Below, piece after piece: positions 8,390 to 15,579 of a stretch of DNA of 64,000 nt (its first letter is position 1; each line of letters starts with the position of its first letter). A program made the translations under genes and the position numbers. The stretch spans positions 159,385 to 223,384 of the forward strand of contig NZ_BMDZ01000002.1 of NCBI RefSeq assembly GCF_014636235.1, in the 5' to 3' direction. The DNA comes from Tistrella bauzanensis. Its GTDB lineage: Bacteria > Pseudomonadota > Alphaproteobacteria > Tistrellales > Tistrellaceae. Under the pieces are notes generated by a model. The model was not told the origin of the DNA, did no database searches, and worked only from the letters and a program-made list of their open reading frames with translations.

Positions 8390-9331
8390 TCAGTTGCCAG
8401 TTCCGGGATCGGCCGGGTTCGCGAGTGCCCCGTCCTCCGCTGCGCCTTCGGCACCGGGCGGCAGCTTGCGCCGCTCGGCGAGTTGAGTCGTCACCGCCCG
8501 TGCCCTGACCGGGTCCATCTGCGCCAGGATCGGGGCGGTCCGCCGTTCCTTCATGCGCTCGACCACCTGCATCAGCACCGGCATGTCGAGCCCCTGAAAG
8601 ATCCGGGCGGCATCTTCAGGTTCCATCACTTCATAGATCTTCACGAGACGCTGATATTCAGCTTCCTCGGCCGCGCCCACTTTGCCCAGCAGGTTTTCGA
8701 CCTCGGTCTGCATGCTGCGCAGTTGCGCGATCTTTTCGTCGATCCGCGTCTCCATCGCCGCCAGCAGACGTTCACGTTCATCGACCGAGGTCTCGCGGGT
8801 GTCAAGCTCCCGGCGACGCTCGGACAGGCGCTGCAGCACCGCCACCTCGCCGCGTGTCAGTTTGCTGATGTCGATCGGCTGGTCACGCTCATCCTGCGGC
8901 GGCATGTCCGGGGCCCGGAACTGGCCACGGTCCAACGGCCGGTCGACCGGTGGCTGGGCGGCACTGACCGCAGCCGGCTCGGCTCCCGCCGCCGCATCGG
9001 CCTCGGGCGTGCCCGGCTTGGCATCGGGCGGTGTCGGCGCCACGGCCTGTGCCTCGGCCGGCGCGCCACCGACGTCAATGGTCAACGCCGGATCCTGAGC
9101 GTCGAACATGTCGACCACCCGCACCGACAGCATCAGTGCCGCCACGAAGATCGTGGCCGGCAGCAGCCGCAGCCCAAGCGGACCGGTCCGGCGGTGGACC
9201 GTCGAGACGCTGACCAGGGGACGGGCGGCAGCCGCGGCCTGCCGCGCTTGGCCCTGTGCGGCCTGCGGCGCCGGCTGTGCGGCAGCCAGCCGCTTGCGGC
9301 CACGCCTGACGATCGAAAATCCGGAGGCCAT
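8390..9331 (-). CDS. motE: MotE-like protein with MgtE N-terminal-type domain
   Basis: The 313-residue protein has one membrane helix near residues 50-72 (LRLLPATIFVAALMLSVRVV), an Ala/Pro-rich disordered stretch, a coiled coil (about 165-225, RGEVAVLQRLSERRRELDTRE and onward) and a C-terminal MgtE-N-type helical domain (YEVMEPEDAARIFQGLDMP, then RRTAPILAQMDPVRARAVT). This plan matches the MotE chaperones of rhizobia and related flagellar proteins, which support folding of periplasmic motor proteins. It shares one base with the stop of the DUF6468 gene (TGATG), so they are coupled. Its client here could be the large TPR protein or the MotB-like pair; this is inference from context. Confidence 0.72.
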   Translation of the reverse strand: MASGFSIVRRGRKRLAAAQPAPQAAQGQARQAAAAARPLVSVSTVHRRTGPLGLRLLPATIFVAALMLSVRVVDMFDAQDPALTIDVGGAPAEAQAVAPTPPDAKPGTPEADAAAGAEPAAVSAAQPPVDRPLDRGQFRAPDMPPQDERDQPIDISKLTRGEVAVLQRLSERRRELDTRETSVDERERLLAAMETRIDEKIAQLRSMQTEVENLLGKVGAAEEAEYQRLVKIYEVMEPEDAARIFQGLDMPVLMQVVERMKERRTAPILAQMDPVRARAVTTQLAERRKLPPGAEGAAEDGALANPADPGTGN

Positions 9332-9918
9332 CAGTCACCCCCTTTCAGCATACGCAGGATCGCGGCCGTGGTTTCGGCGCGGCTGCGTGGTGCCCGTCCC
9401 GCCGGTGCCTCGGCGGCCGGTGGATGACGTTCGGCCTTCAATGGCTGGTCGTCATCCTCGTCGTAATAATCGGCCGGCGCCGGCTGCTGGGCGCCGCGAC
9501 CGCCGGATGCCGCACCGTCGGCGCCGTTCCGCCGGGCCGTCACCGGCGCCTGTGCCGGCATGGCCTGCTGCTGGCGCGCCACGGTCTCGGCCCGCGCGAC
9601 ACGAACGCTCGCTTCCAGTCGATCGGCCAGTTTGGTGCCATGATCGATCATGAACGCCAGGTCTTCACGCAGCACCTGCGCCTCGTTCAGACGCGGCCCC
9701 ATCTCTTCGGCGGCACCGCTGCTGGCAACCTTCAGGTCGGCGATGCCGGCCTCGGCGCGCCGCGTCGCCTCGACGAAGCTGTCGATCAGCCGGGGCAGTT
9801 CGCTCTGTGCGGCGCGCAGGTCGCCCAGGCGGCGATGCAGCGCCACGCAATAGCCGATCGTGGCGCCCAGAAGCACCACCAGCGTCACATCAAGGATCAG
9901 GCCCAGGCTGAAGGTCAT
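9331..9918 (-). CDS. DUF6468-type flagellar-operon membrane protein
   Basis: The 195-residue protein begins MTFSLGLILDVTLVVLLGAT with an N-terminal membrane helix (about 5-25), then a predicted coiled coil (DLRAAQSELPRLIDSFVEATR) and a charged, low-complexity C-terminal half. This matches the DUF6468 proteins found between fliM and motE-like genes in alphaproteobacterial flagellar operons. The ATG at 9918 overlaps the fliM stop (ATGA), which fixes the start; a longer open frame upstream is only a shadow of fliM. Its job is unknown. Position suggests a motor-associated inner-membrane protein. Confidence 0.72.
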   Translation of the reverse strand: MTFSLGLILDVTLVVLLGATIGYCVALHRRLGDLRAAQSELPRLIDSFVEATRRAEAGIADLKVASSGAAEEMGPRLNEAQVLREDLAFMIDHGTKLADRLEASVRVARAETVARQQQAMPAQAPVTARRNGADGAASGGRGAQQPAPADYYDEDDDQPLKAERHPPAAEAPAGRAPRSRAETTAAILRMLKGGD

Positions 9919-11021
9919 CGCGTCATCTTCGACTTGCGGACGCTGTCCTTGAGCTGGACGGCGATATTGTCCATCACCCGCCCCAGCCGGCCGCGCGCCA
10001 GCGGCACGCTGCCACAGCGCATCAGCACATCGGACTGGGGACGTGCATTCAGCTTCAGCGTCGTGCCCACCTTGAACCGCATGACTTCGCCGAGGGTCAG
10101 GGTCTGTTCGTCGAGCAGAGCCTCGACAGTCACGTTCGTATACCACAGCTCCTGCGCCAGATGCGTCTCCCAGATCGTGTCACGGCCGAACTTCTCGCCC
10201 ATGAACATCTGCAGCAGCAGTTCCCGGACCGGCTCCAGGGTCGCATAGGGCATCAGGATTTCCAGGCGGCCGCCACGGTCGTCCATATCCACCCGGAAGC
10301 GGGCGACGATCGCCGCATTGGCCGCACGCGCGATCGTGGCGAAGCGCGGGTTGGTTTCAAGCCGTTCGAACTTCATGTTCACCGGGCTCAACGGGTCGAA
10401 GGCCGCCGACAGATCGTTCAGCACCACCCGGATCATCTGTTCGACCAGATTGCGCTCGATCGTGGTATAGGGCCGGCCTTCGATCCGCATGATGGTGGTG
10501 CCGCGACGCCCGCCCAGCAGCACGTCCACGATCGAGTAGATCAGCGAGCTGTCGACTGTGACCAGCCCGTAATTGTCCCATTCCTCCGCCTTGAACACCG
10601 CGATCATCGCCGGCAGCGGAATCGAATTCAGATAGTCGCCGAAACGGATCGACGTCGTGCTGTCGAGCGACACCTCGACATTGTCCGAGGTGAAGTTACG
10701 CATCGAGGTGGTCATCTGCCGCTGCAGGCGGTCGAACACCACTTCCAGCATCGGCAGGCGTTCATACGACACCAGCGAGCTGTTGATGATCGCCCGGATG
10801 CCGGAGCGTTCCTCATCGCCCTCGTCGCCCTGGTCGAATCCCAGAAGGCTGTCGATCTCGTCCTGGCTGAGCGCACGCGTGCCCTCTTCGGCGAAGAGCG
10901 CATCGACATCGCCCTGCCCGCCTTCGCCGGCACCAGCCTCATCGGCCGCCATCATCGCTTCCCATTCGGCAGCGATGGCGTCGTCGTCGGGACTGCCGTC
11001 TTCGTCGTTCGGATCGGCCAT
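9915..11021 (-). CDS. fliM: FliM, flagellar motor switch protein
   Basis: FliM forms the C-ring with FliG and FliN and receives CheY-P. The 368-residue protein shows the CheY-binding peptide LSQDEIDSLLGF, here at about residues 51-62 rather than at the very N terminus. The middle domain follows (SLVSYERLPMLEVVFDRLQR, DYLNSIPLPAMIAVF, LLGGRRG, then EGRPYTTIERNLVEQM) and the C-terminal SpoA/FliN-like domain (LNDLSAAFDP to VLMRCG). The ATG at 11021 is preferred because AGGAG lies 10 bases upstream. The acidic N-terminal extension (residues 1-50) contains AAEWEAMMAADE, which I have seen in other alphaproteobacterial FliM proteins. The operon order fliL-fliM is conventional. Confidence 0.93.
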   Translation of the reverse strand: MADPNDEDGSPDDDAIAAEWEAMMAADEAGAGEGGQGDVDALFAEEGTRALSQDEIDSLLGFDQGDEGDEERSGIRAIINSSLVSYERLPMLEVVFDRLQRQMTTSMRNFTSDNVEVSLDSTTSIRFGDYLNSIPLPAMIAVFKAEEWDNYGLVTVDSSLIYSIVDVLLGGRRGTTIMRIEGRPYTTIERNLVEQMIRVVLNDLSAAFDPLSPVNMKFERLETNPRFATIARAANAAIVARFRVDMDDRGGRLEILMPYATLEPVRELLLQMFMGEKFGRDTIWETHLAQELWYTNVTVEALLDEQTLTLGEVMRFKVGTTLKLNARPQSDVLMRCGSVPLARGRLGRVMDNIAVQLKDSVRKSKMTR

Positions 11022-11077
11022 GGACGCAACTCCTGTCAAACCCGGATGAGGTGCCGTCACCGGCACCCCGTCCGGAT

Positions 11078-11635
11078 TTACTGGACGAGCATTTCGCGGA
11101 ACAACACGTCGTTGACCGCAACGGGCTGTGCCGCGACATTCACACGGTCCAGCAATTCCTCCCGCAAGCGATAAATGCCGGCAGATCCGCTCAGATCCTC
11201 CACCCGCATCTCACGCAGATAGACCTGAAAGCTGTCGACGATACGCGGCATCACCTTCTCGATCAGGGCTACATCTTCCTGCTTCTGAAGCTCCAGCGAT
11301 ACCTTCAGCTTCAGAAAGCTGACCCGCTTGCCACCGGTGTTCAGATTTACCAACATTTCGGGCAGGTCGAAATACACGGCCGTCAGCGGGTCGCGGGCCT
11401 TCGCCGCGCCTGGCGCCGCCCCGCTGCCATGACCGCCGGCACCCTGGCCGCCACCGGCGGCGGCCTCTCCCTCGGCATGCTCCTCGCCGCCACCGATCAT
11501 GCCGGTCAGGAAAGCCGCAGCCCCGCCGCCGCCGATCAGCAGCAACGGCAGTACAATCAGAAGGATCAGCTTCATGCCACCCTTCTTCTTGCCACCGTTT
11601 TCAGCGCCGTCCGCGCCGAGTGCTTCGTCTGCCAT
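11078..11635 (-). CDS. fliL: FliL, stator-associated membrane protein
   Basis: FliL rings surround the stator and boost torque. The 185-residue product starts with a short Lys/Gly-rich cytoplasmic segment, a membrane helix at about residues 20-45 (MKLILLIVLPLLLIGGGGAA), a Gly/Ala-rich linker and the FliL periplasmic domain (VYFDLPEMLVNLNTGGKRVS, then LKVSLELQKQEDVALIE, and VYLREMRVEDLSG). The ATG at 11635 was chosen over upstream starts because it gives this usual short N terminus. It is the first gene of the minus-strand motor operon, transcribed away from flgF. No clear promoter was found for it. Confidence 0.92.
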   Translation of the reverse strand: MADEALGADGAENGGKKKGGMKLILLIVLPLLLIGGGGAAAFLTGMIGGGEEHAEGEAAAGGGQGAGGHGSGAAPGAAKARDPLTAVYFDLPEMLVNLNTGGKRVSFLKLKVSLELQKQEDVALIEKVMPRIVDSFQVYLREMRVEDLSGSAGIYRLREELLDRVNVAAQPVAVNDVLFREMLVQ

Positions 11636-12067
11636 GGTTTTCCGTTCCCGCTGTCTGCCAGTACATGTGATCTGCAGGCTTGCTCGCCCGGTGGTCCCGT
11701 CCCGCGGGCTGCTCACCTCATCACCTTAAAGGACATCGTCCATTCGGATGAGGGCTGCAACCCCTGCCGTATCGGCCCGGTACCGGAACCTGCCGGGCGT
11801 GCAGATGTCATACCCGATCAGCCGTACCCTAATCGCAACACGGTTAACAAGCTCTTGCACTGCACCCAGGACCGGCAATTTTTTCCGATCCGATGCCCGG
11901 CCGACCACCCCGGCCCGGCCGGCATTGCCGGGCAGGCATGGCAACCGGCCCCACACGGAATATAATGTCCTTATATTTCAATTCAGTAACTTGTTGGCAC
12001 GAGGCCTGCATGGAGGGAGGCGACCCGCCGCACGCCGGCATGACACCGTGTTCGAGGCCTCATCCCC
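11636..12067. promoter_or_regulatory. Divergent regulatory region between fliL and flgF
   Basis: This 432-base gap drives two flagellar operons in opposite directions. The plus-strand side holds a sigma-54 promoter (11994-12011). Further upstream are GC-rich palindromic pieces, for example CCGGCATTGCCGG (about 11919-11931) and a half-site near 11872, which resemble but do not fully match the ftr-like sites seen elsewhere in the window. An AT-rich stretch lies at about 11959-11990. No minus-strand promoter for fliL could be recognised. Confidence 0.6.
11994..12011 (+). promoter_or_regulatory. Sigma-54 (RpoN) promoter of flgF operon
   Basis: The sequence TTGGCACGAGGCCTGCAT carries the -24 GG at 11996-11997 and the -12 GC at 12008-12009 with exactly ten bases between, matching the RpoN consensus TGGCAC-N5-TTGC in all but one key base. 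It is 57 bases upstream of the flgF start. An upstream activator of the FlbD type would be required. Confidence 0.85.
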
Positions 12068-12787
12068 ATGCAGAACACCAGCTATATCGCCCTGTCACGT
12101 CAGATGACGATGGCCCGCGAACTGGAGTTGGTGGCCAACAACATCGCCAATGCCGAAACCACCGCCTATCGCGGCGAGCGGATGATGTTCACCGACTTCC
12201 TGCACGACCCCGACAACGCCCCCCAGACCCATTTCGCCCGGGACGTCGCCGTGGTCCGCAATCTGGCGCAGGGCCGGCCGATCGAGACCGGGGCGCCGCT
12301 CGACGTCATGATCGACGGCGACGGCTATTTCCAGGTCGAGACCCCGTTCGGCCCCCGCTACACCCGCAACGGCAAGTTCAGCACCGATGCGGACGGCCGG
12401 CTGATCACCACCACCGGCGATCCGGTGATGGCGGCGGGTGGCGGAACCATCACCGTGCCGCTCAATCAGGGACCGATCCAGGTCGGCACCGATGGCACGG
12501 TCGCCACAGATGCGGGGCCCCTCGCCCAGATCGCGCTGATGCGCTTCGACAGCGACTTCCAGCTCCGCAAGACCCAGTCCGGGCTGTATGCGACCGATGC
12601 CCAGCCCCAGGAGGTCGAGGAGCCGAAGCTGGTGCAGGGCATGGTTGAAGGATCGAACGTCCAGCCGGTGGTCGAGATGACCCGGATGATGTCTCTGCTC
12701 CGCGCGTTCGAATCGGCGCAGAAGGTCATCGACACCGAACATGAAAACCAGCGTCGCGCCGTCGAGCGCATCCTCCGCCAGGCATGA
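12068..12787 (+). CDS. flgF: FlgF, proximal rod protein
   Basis: FlgF is a proximal rod component exported through the flagellar type III apparatus. The 239-residue product has the conserved rod/hook N terminus (LELVANNIANAETTAYRGER) and the FlgE/F/G-type C terminus (SNVQPVVEMTRMMSLLRAFE). The central part has the FlgF/G signature DVMIDGDGYFQVETPFGPRY. No cleavable signal peptide is present, as expected. It is the first gene downstream of the sigma-54 promoter and is followed by flgG after 38 bases. Confidence 0.94.
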   Translation: MQNTSYIALSRQMTMARELELVANNIANAETTAYRGERMMFTDFLHDPDNAPQTHFARDVAVVRNLAQGRPIETGAPLDVMIDGDGYFQVETPFGPRYTRNGKFSTDADGRLITTTGDPVMAAGGGTITVPLNQGPIQVGTDGTVATDAGPLAQIALMRFDSDFQLRKTQSGLYATDAQPQEVEEPKLVQGMVEGSNVQPVVEMTRMMSLLRAFESAQKVIDTEHENQRRAVERILRQA

Positions 12788-12825
12788 GCCGGCTCTAGAC
12801 CAGCAGAGACAGAGAGGCCACCCGG

Positions 12826-13611
12826 ATGAGATCGCTCAGCATTGCCGCCACTGGCATGGTTGCCCAGCAGACCAATGTCGACGTGATCGCGAACAACATC
12901 GCGAACATGAATACCGCGGGCTACAAGGTCCGCCGTCCCGAGTTCCAGGATCTGCTCTATCAGAACCAGCGTCGCATCGGCTCGGCCTCGTCGGATGTCG
13001 GCACCATCGTGCCGTCGGGCGTTCAGATCGGGCTGGGTGTCCGCACCGCCTCGGTCTATCGCATCACCCTGCAGGGACCGCTGGAAGTGACCGACAACCC
13101 GCTTGATCTGGCGATCCAGGGCGACGGCTATTTCCGGGTGGCGCTGCCCAATGGCGACGACGCCTATACCCGCGCCGGCACGTTCCAGCTGTCGCCACAG
13201 GGCACCATCGTCACCGCCGACGGTTTCACCGTTCAGCCGCAGATCGTCGTGCCGGCGGAAGCCACCGAGATTTCCATCAACCCCACCGGCGAAGTCCAGG
13301 TGAAGCTGGCCGGTCAGGTCGACCCGCAGAATGTGGGTCAGCTGGAACTGACCATCTTCCCGAACGAAGGCGGCATGGAAGCGCTGGGCAACAACCTGTT
13401 CGCGCAGACCCCGTCTTCGGGCGAACCGGCAAACGCGGTGCCCGGCACTGCGGGCTATGGCACCTTGCTGCAGGGTTATGTCGAGCGCTCGAACGTCGAT
13501 CCGGTGAAGGAAATCACCAACCTGATCACCGCCCAGCGCGCCTATGAGATGAATTCCAAGGTCATCACCGCCTCGGACGAGATGTACTCGACCGTCACCC
13601 AGCTGCGCTGA
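12826..13611 (+). CDS. flgG: FlgG, distal rod protein
   Basis: FlgG builds the distal rod through the P- and L-rings. The 261-residue length is the family norm. Conserved ends are visible: MRSLSIAATGMVAQQTNVDV and NNIANMNTAGYKV at the start, and YVERSNVDPVKEITNLITAQ and RAYEMNSKVI at the end. The middle holds LAIQGDGYFRVALPNGDDAY. The start is supported by GAGAGG upstream. It lies between flgF and flgA in the usual rod-ring order. Confidence 0.96.
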   Translation: MRSLSIAATGMVAQQTNVDVIANNIANMNTAGYKVRRPEFQDLLYQNQRRIGSASSDVGTIVPSGVQIGLGVRTASVYRITLQGPLEVTDNPLDLAIQGDGYFRVALPNGDDAYTRAGTFQLSPQGTIVTADGFTVQPQIVVPAEATEISINPTGEVQVKLAGQVDPQNVGQLELTIFPNEGGMEALGNNLFAQTPSSGEPANAVPGTAGYGTLLQGYVERSNVDPVKEITNLITAQRAYEMNSKVITASDEMYSTVTQLR

Positions 13612-13707
13612 TCGCCTGCCGCCGCCCATCCCTGAGCCGGCCCTCCCCTGAGCCGGCCATCCTTAAGCCCACCTGTCAGATCCTTCGTCATTCGGAGCCG
13701 CAAGCCC

Positions 13708-14700
13708 ATGACCCGCCATCCGATCCGCCTCACCCGTCATCTTCGCGCGGCCACGCTGGGCCTGCTGCTCGCCGGTGTTGCCGTGGTCCCTGCCATGGCC
13801 GGTGTCGTCCTGCGCGCATCGTCCGATGTCGGCGCCGCCCAGGTCACGCTCGGCGATCTGTTCAACGGCCTGCCCGCCGACACGGCGGCACTGATCGCCT
13901 TTCCGGCCCCGGCACCGGGCGAGACCATGACCATCAATGCCCGTCAGCTGGACGGCATGGCCCGCCGGGCAGAAATTGCCTGGCAGCCATCGACCGGTGT
14001 CGAGGAGGTCGTGGTGTCGCGCCGTGGCGTGCGGGTGCCGCGTGAACAGATCGACGCCCTGATCACCGACGCGCTGGAACGCGCGCCGGGCACGGGCAAC
14101 TCAGCCAGCTTCCGCCTGGACTATACCGGCCGCGCCCCCGAAATCGTGGTGGCCGAGACGGTGATGCCGCGGCCGCGGGTGGTGGACTTCATCCATGACA
14201 GCCGCACTGAACGCTTCTCGGCCCGCATCGAGGTCGATCAGGGCGAGGGGCTGGCACCGCTGGTGGTGGTCTGTGCAGGCCGTGCGACCGCGGTGGTCGA
14301 CGTGCCGGTGCTGCGCGAGCGGCTGGCCAGCGGCAGCGTGATCGGCCCCAACGACATCGACCTGATCTCGGTCGAACGCCGCCGGCTCAACAACCAGCAG
14401 GTCACCGACCCCAACCAGTTGATCGGGCAGGCTCTGCGTCGCCCGGGATATCCAGGCCGGCCGCTGATGGCACGCGATGTCGGCACGCCCGAGGTTATCC
14501 GCAAGGGTACGATGGTGACGATGATCTTCCGGCGCGGCGGGCTGGTCCTGACCGCGCAGGGCGAGGCCCTGGACTCGGCCGGTGAAGGCGAGACGGTCCG
14601 GGTGCTGAATGCCCGCAGCCGCAACACGGTTTATGGCGTGGTCGCCCCCGACGGAACGGTGGAGGTCGGCGACGCCGGCCCCAGCATCGCCCGTAATTGA
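13708..14700 (+). CDS. flgA: FlgA, P-ring assembly chaperone
   Basis: FlgA is a periplasmic chaperone needed to assemble FlgI into the P-ring. The 330-residue product begins with a Sec signal (residues 1-31, ATLGLLLAGVAVVPAMA). The C-terminal part contains the SAF domain typical of FlgA (VPVLRERLASGSVIGPNDID, NNQQVTDPNQLIGQALRR, LMARDV). The C-terminal end VRVLNARSRNTVYGVV is the family's conserved RVRN-S-type segment. It is 96 bases after flgG and just ahead of flgH. Confidence 0.92.
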   Translation: MTRHPIRLTRHLRAATLGLLLAGVAVVPAMAGVVLRASSDVGAAQVTLGDLFNGLPADTAALIAFPAPAPGETMTINARQLDGMARRAEIAWQPSTGVEEVVVSRRGVRVPREQIDALITDALERAPGTGNSASFRLDYTGRAPEIVVAETVMPRPRVVDFIHDSRTERFSARIEVDQGEGLAPLVVVCAGRATAVVDVPVLRERLASGSVIGPNDIDLISVERRRLNNQQVTDPNQLIGQALRRPGYPGRPLMARDVGTPEVIRKGTMVTMIFRRGGLVLTAQGEALDSAGEGETVRVLNARSRNTVYGVVAPDGTVEVGDAGPSIARN

Positions 14701-14741
14701 CCATGGCCCCGCAATCCGCCGCATTTGAGGACGCAACGACA

Positions 14742-15569
14742 ATGACGGCTCGCCCCGCATCCAGCAGCACCCGGTCCGCTTCTTCCCCTTCGGCAACCCC
14801 GGTTCGGGCCGGCGCACGGCGCGCCCGCAAGGCGCTGGGCCATGTGGCCGCGATCGGTATGGCCATCAGCCTGGCCGCCTGCGGTGCCGGCGACCGGCTG
14901 GCCAATATCGGCAAGGCGCCCGACCTGTCGGCGATCAACAACCCGGTCGAGTCGCCCGACTACAAGCCGGTGTCGATGCCGATGCCGCCGGCGCGCCCGG
15001 AAACCCGTGCCCCGGCCTCGCTGTGGCGCGCAGGCGCCCGCGCCTTCTTCGACGATCAGCGTGCCAAGCAGGTTGGCGATATTCTGACCGTGAAGGTCAC
15101 CATCAACGATCGTGCCCAGCTGAACAATCGCACCAACCGGTCGCGCCAGAACAGCGAGTCGATCGGGCTGGACGGCTTCTTCGGGCTGGAGAACCAGCTG
15201 GGCAAGGTGCTGGCCGAACCGATCGATCCGGGCAAGCTGGTCGATCTGGGCTCGGCCACCAGCAATGTCGGCCAGGGCGGCGTGCAGCGGACAGAGGCGG
15301 TGACCGTGTCGATTGCAGCCGTGGTCACCCAGATCCTGCCCAACGGCAATATGGTGATCAATGCCCGCCAGGAGATGCGGGTCAATTACGAGGTGCGCGA
15401 AATCCTGGTCGCGGGCGTGATCCGGCCCGAGGACATCGCCGGCGACAACAGCGTGCCGCATGACAAGATCGCCGAAGCCCGGATCGCCTATGGCGGCCGC
15501 GGCCAGATCACCGATTTCCAGCAGCCGCGCTATGGCAGCCAGGTGATGGACATCATCCTGCCGTTCTGA
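14742..15569 (+). CDS. flgH: FlgH, L-ring lipoprotein
   Basis: FlgH forms the outer-membrane L-ring. From the ATG at 14742 the product is 275 residues and has a lipobox SLAAC ending at Cys47, though the basic N-terminal region is longer than usual. The mature part shows the family blocks SLWRAGARAFFDDQRAKQVG, DILTVKVTINDRAQLNNRT, ILPNGNMVINARQEMRVNYE and GAGQIT-like YGGRGQITDFQQPRYG. Starts upstream (ATG 14703, TTG 14697 next to the flgA stop) are in frame; 14742 is preferred because of GAGGAC upstream and a shorter pre-signal stretch. It ends the flgFGAH operon, 10 bases from the convergent kinase gene. Confidence 0.9.
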   Translation: MTARPASSSTRSASSPSATPVRAGARRARKALGHVAAIGMAISLAACGAGDRLANIGKAPDLSAINNPVESPDYKPVSMPMPPARPETRAPASLWRAGARAFFDDQRAKQVGDILTVKVTINDRAQLNNRTNRSRQNSESIGLDGFFGLENQLGKVLAEPIDPGKLVDLGSATSNVGQGGVQRTEAVTVSIAAVVTQILPNGNMVINARQEMRVNYEVREILVAGVIRPEDIAGDNSVPHDKIAEARIAYGGRGQITDFQQPRYGSQVMDIILPF

Positions 15570-15579
15570 CGCAGGCCGA

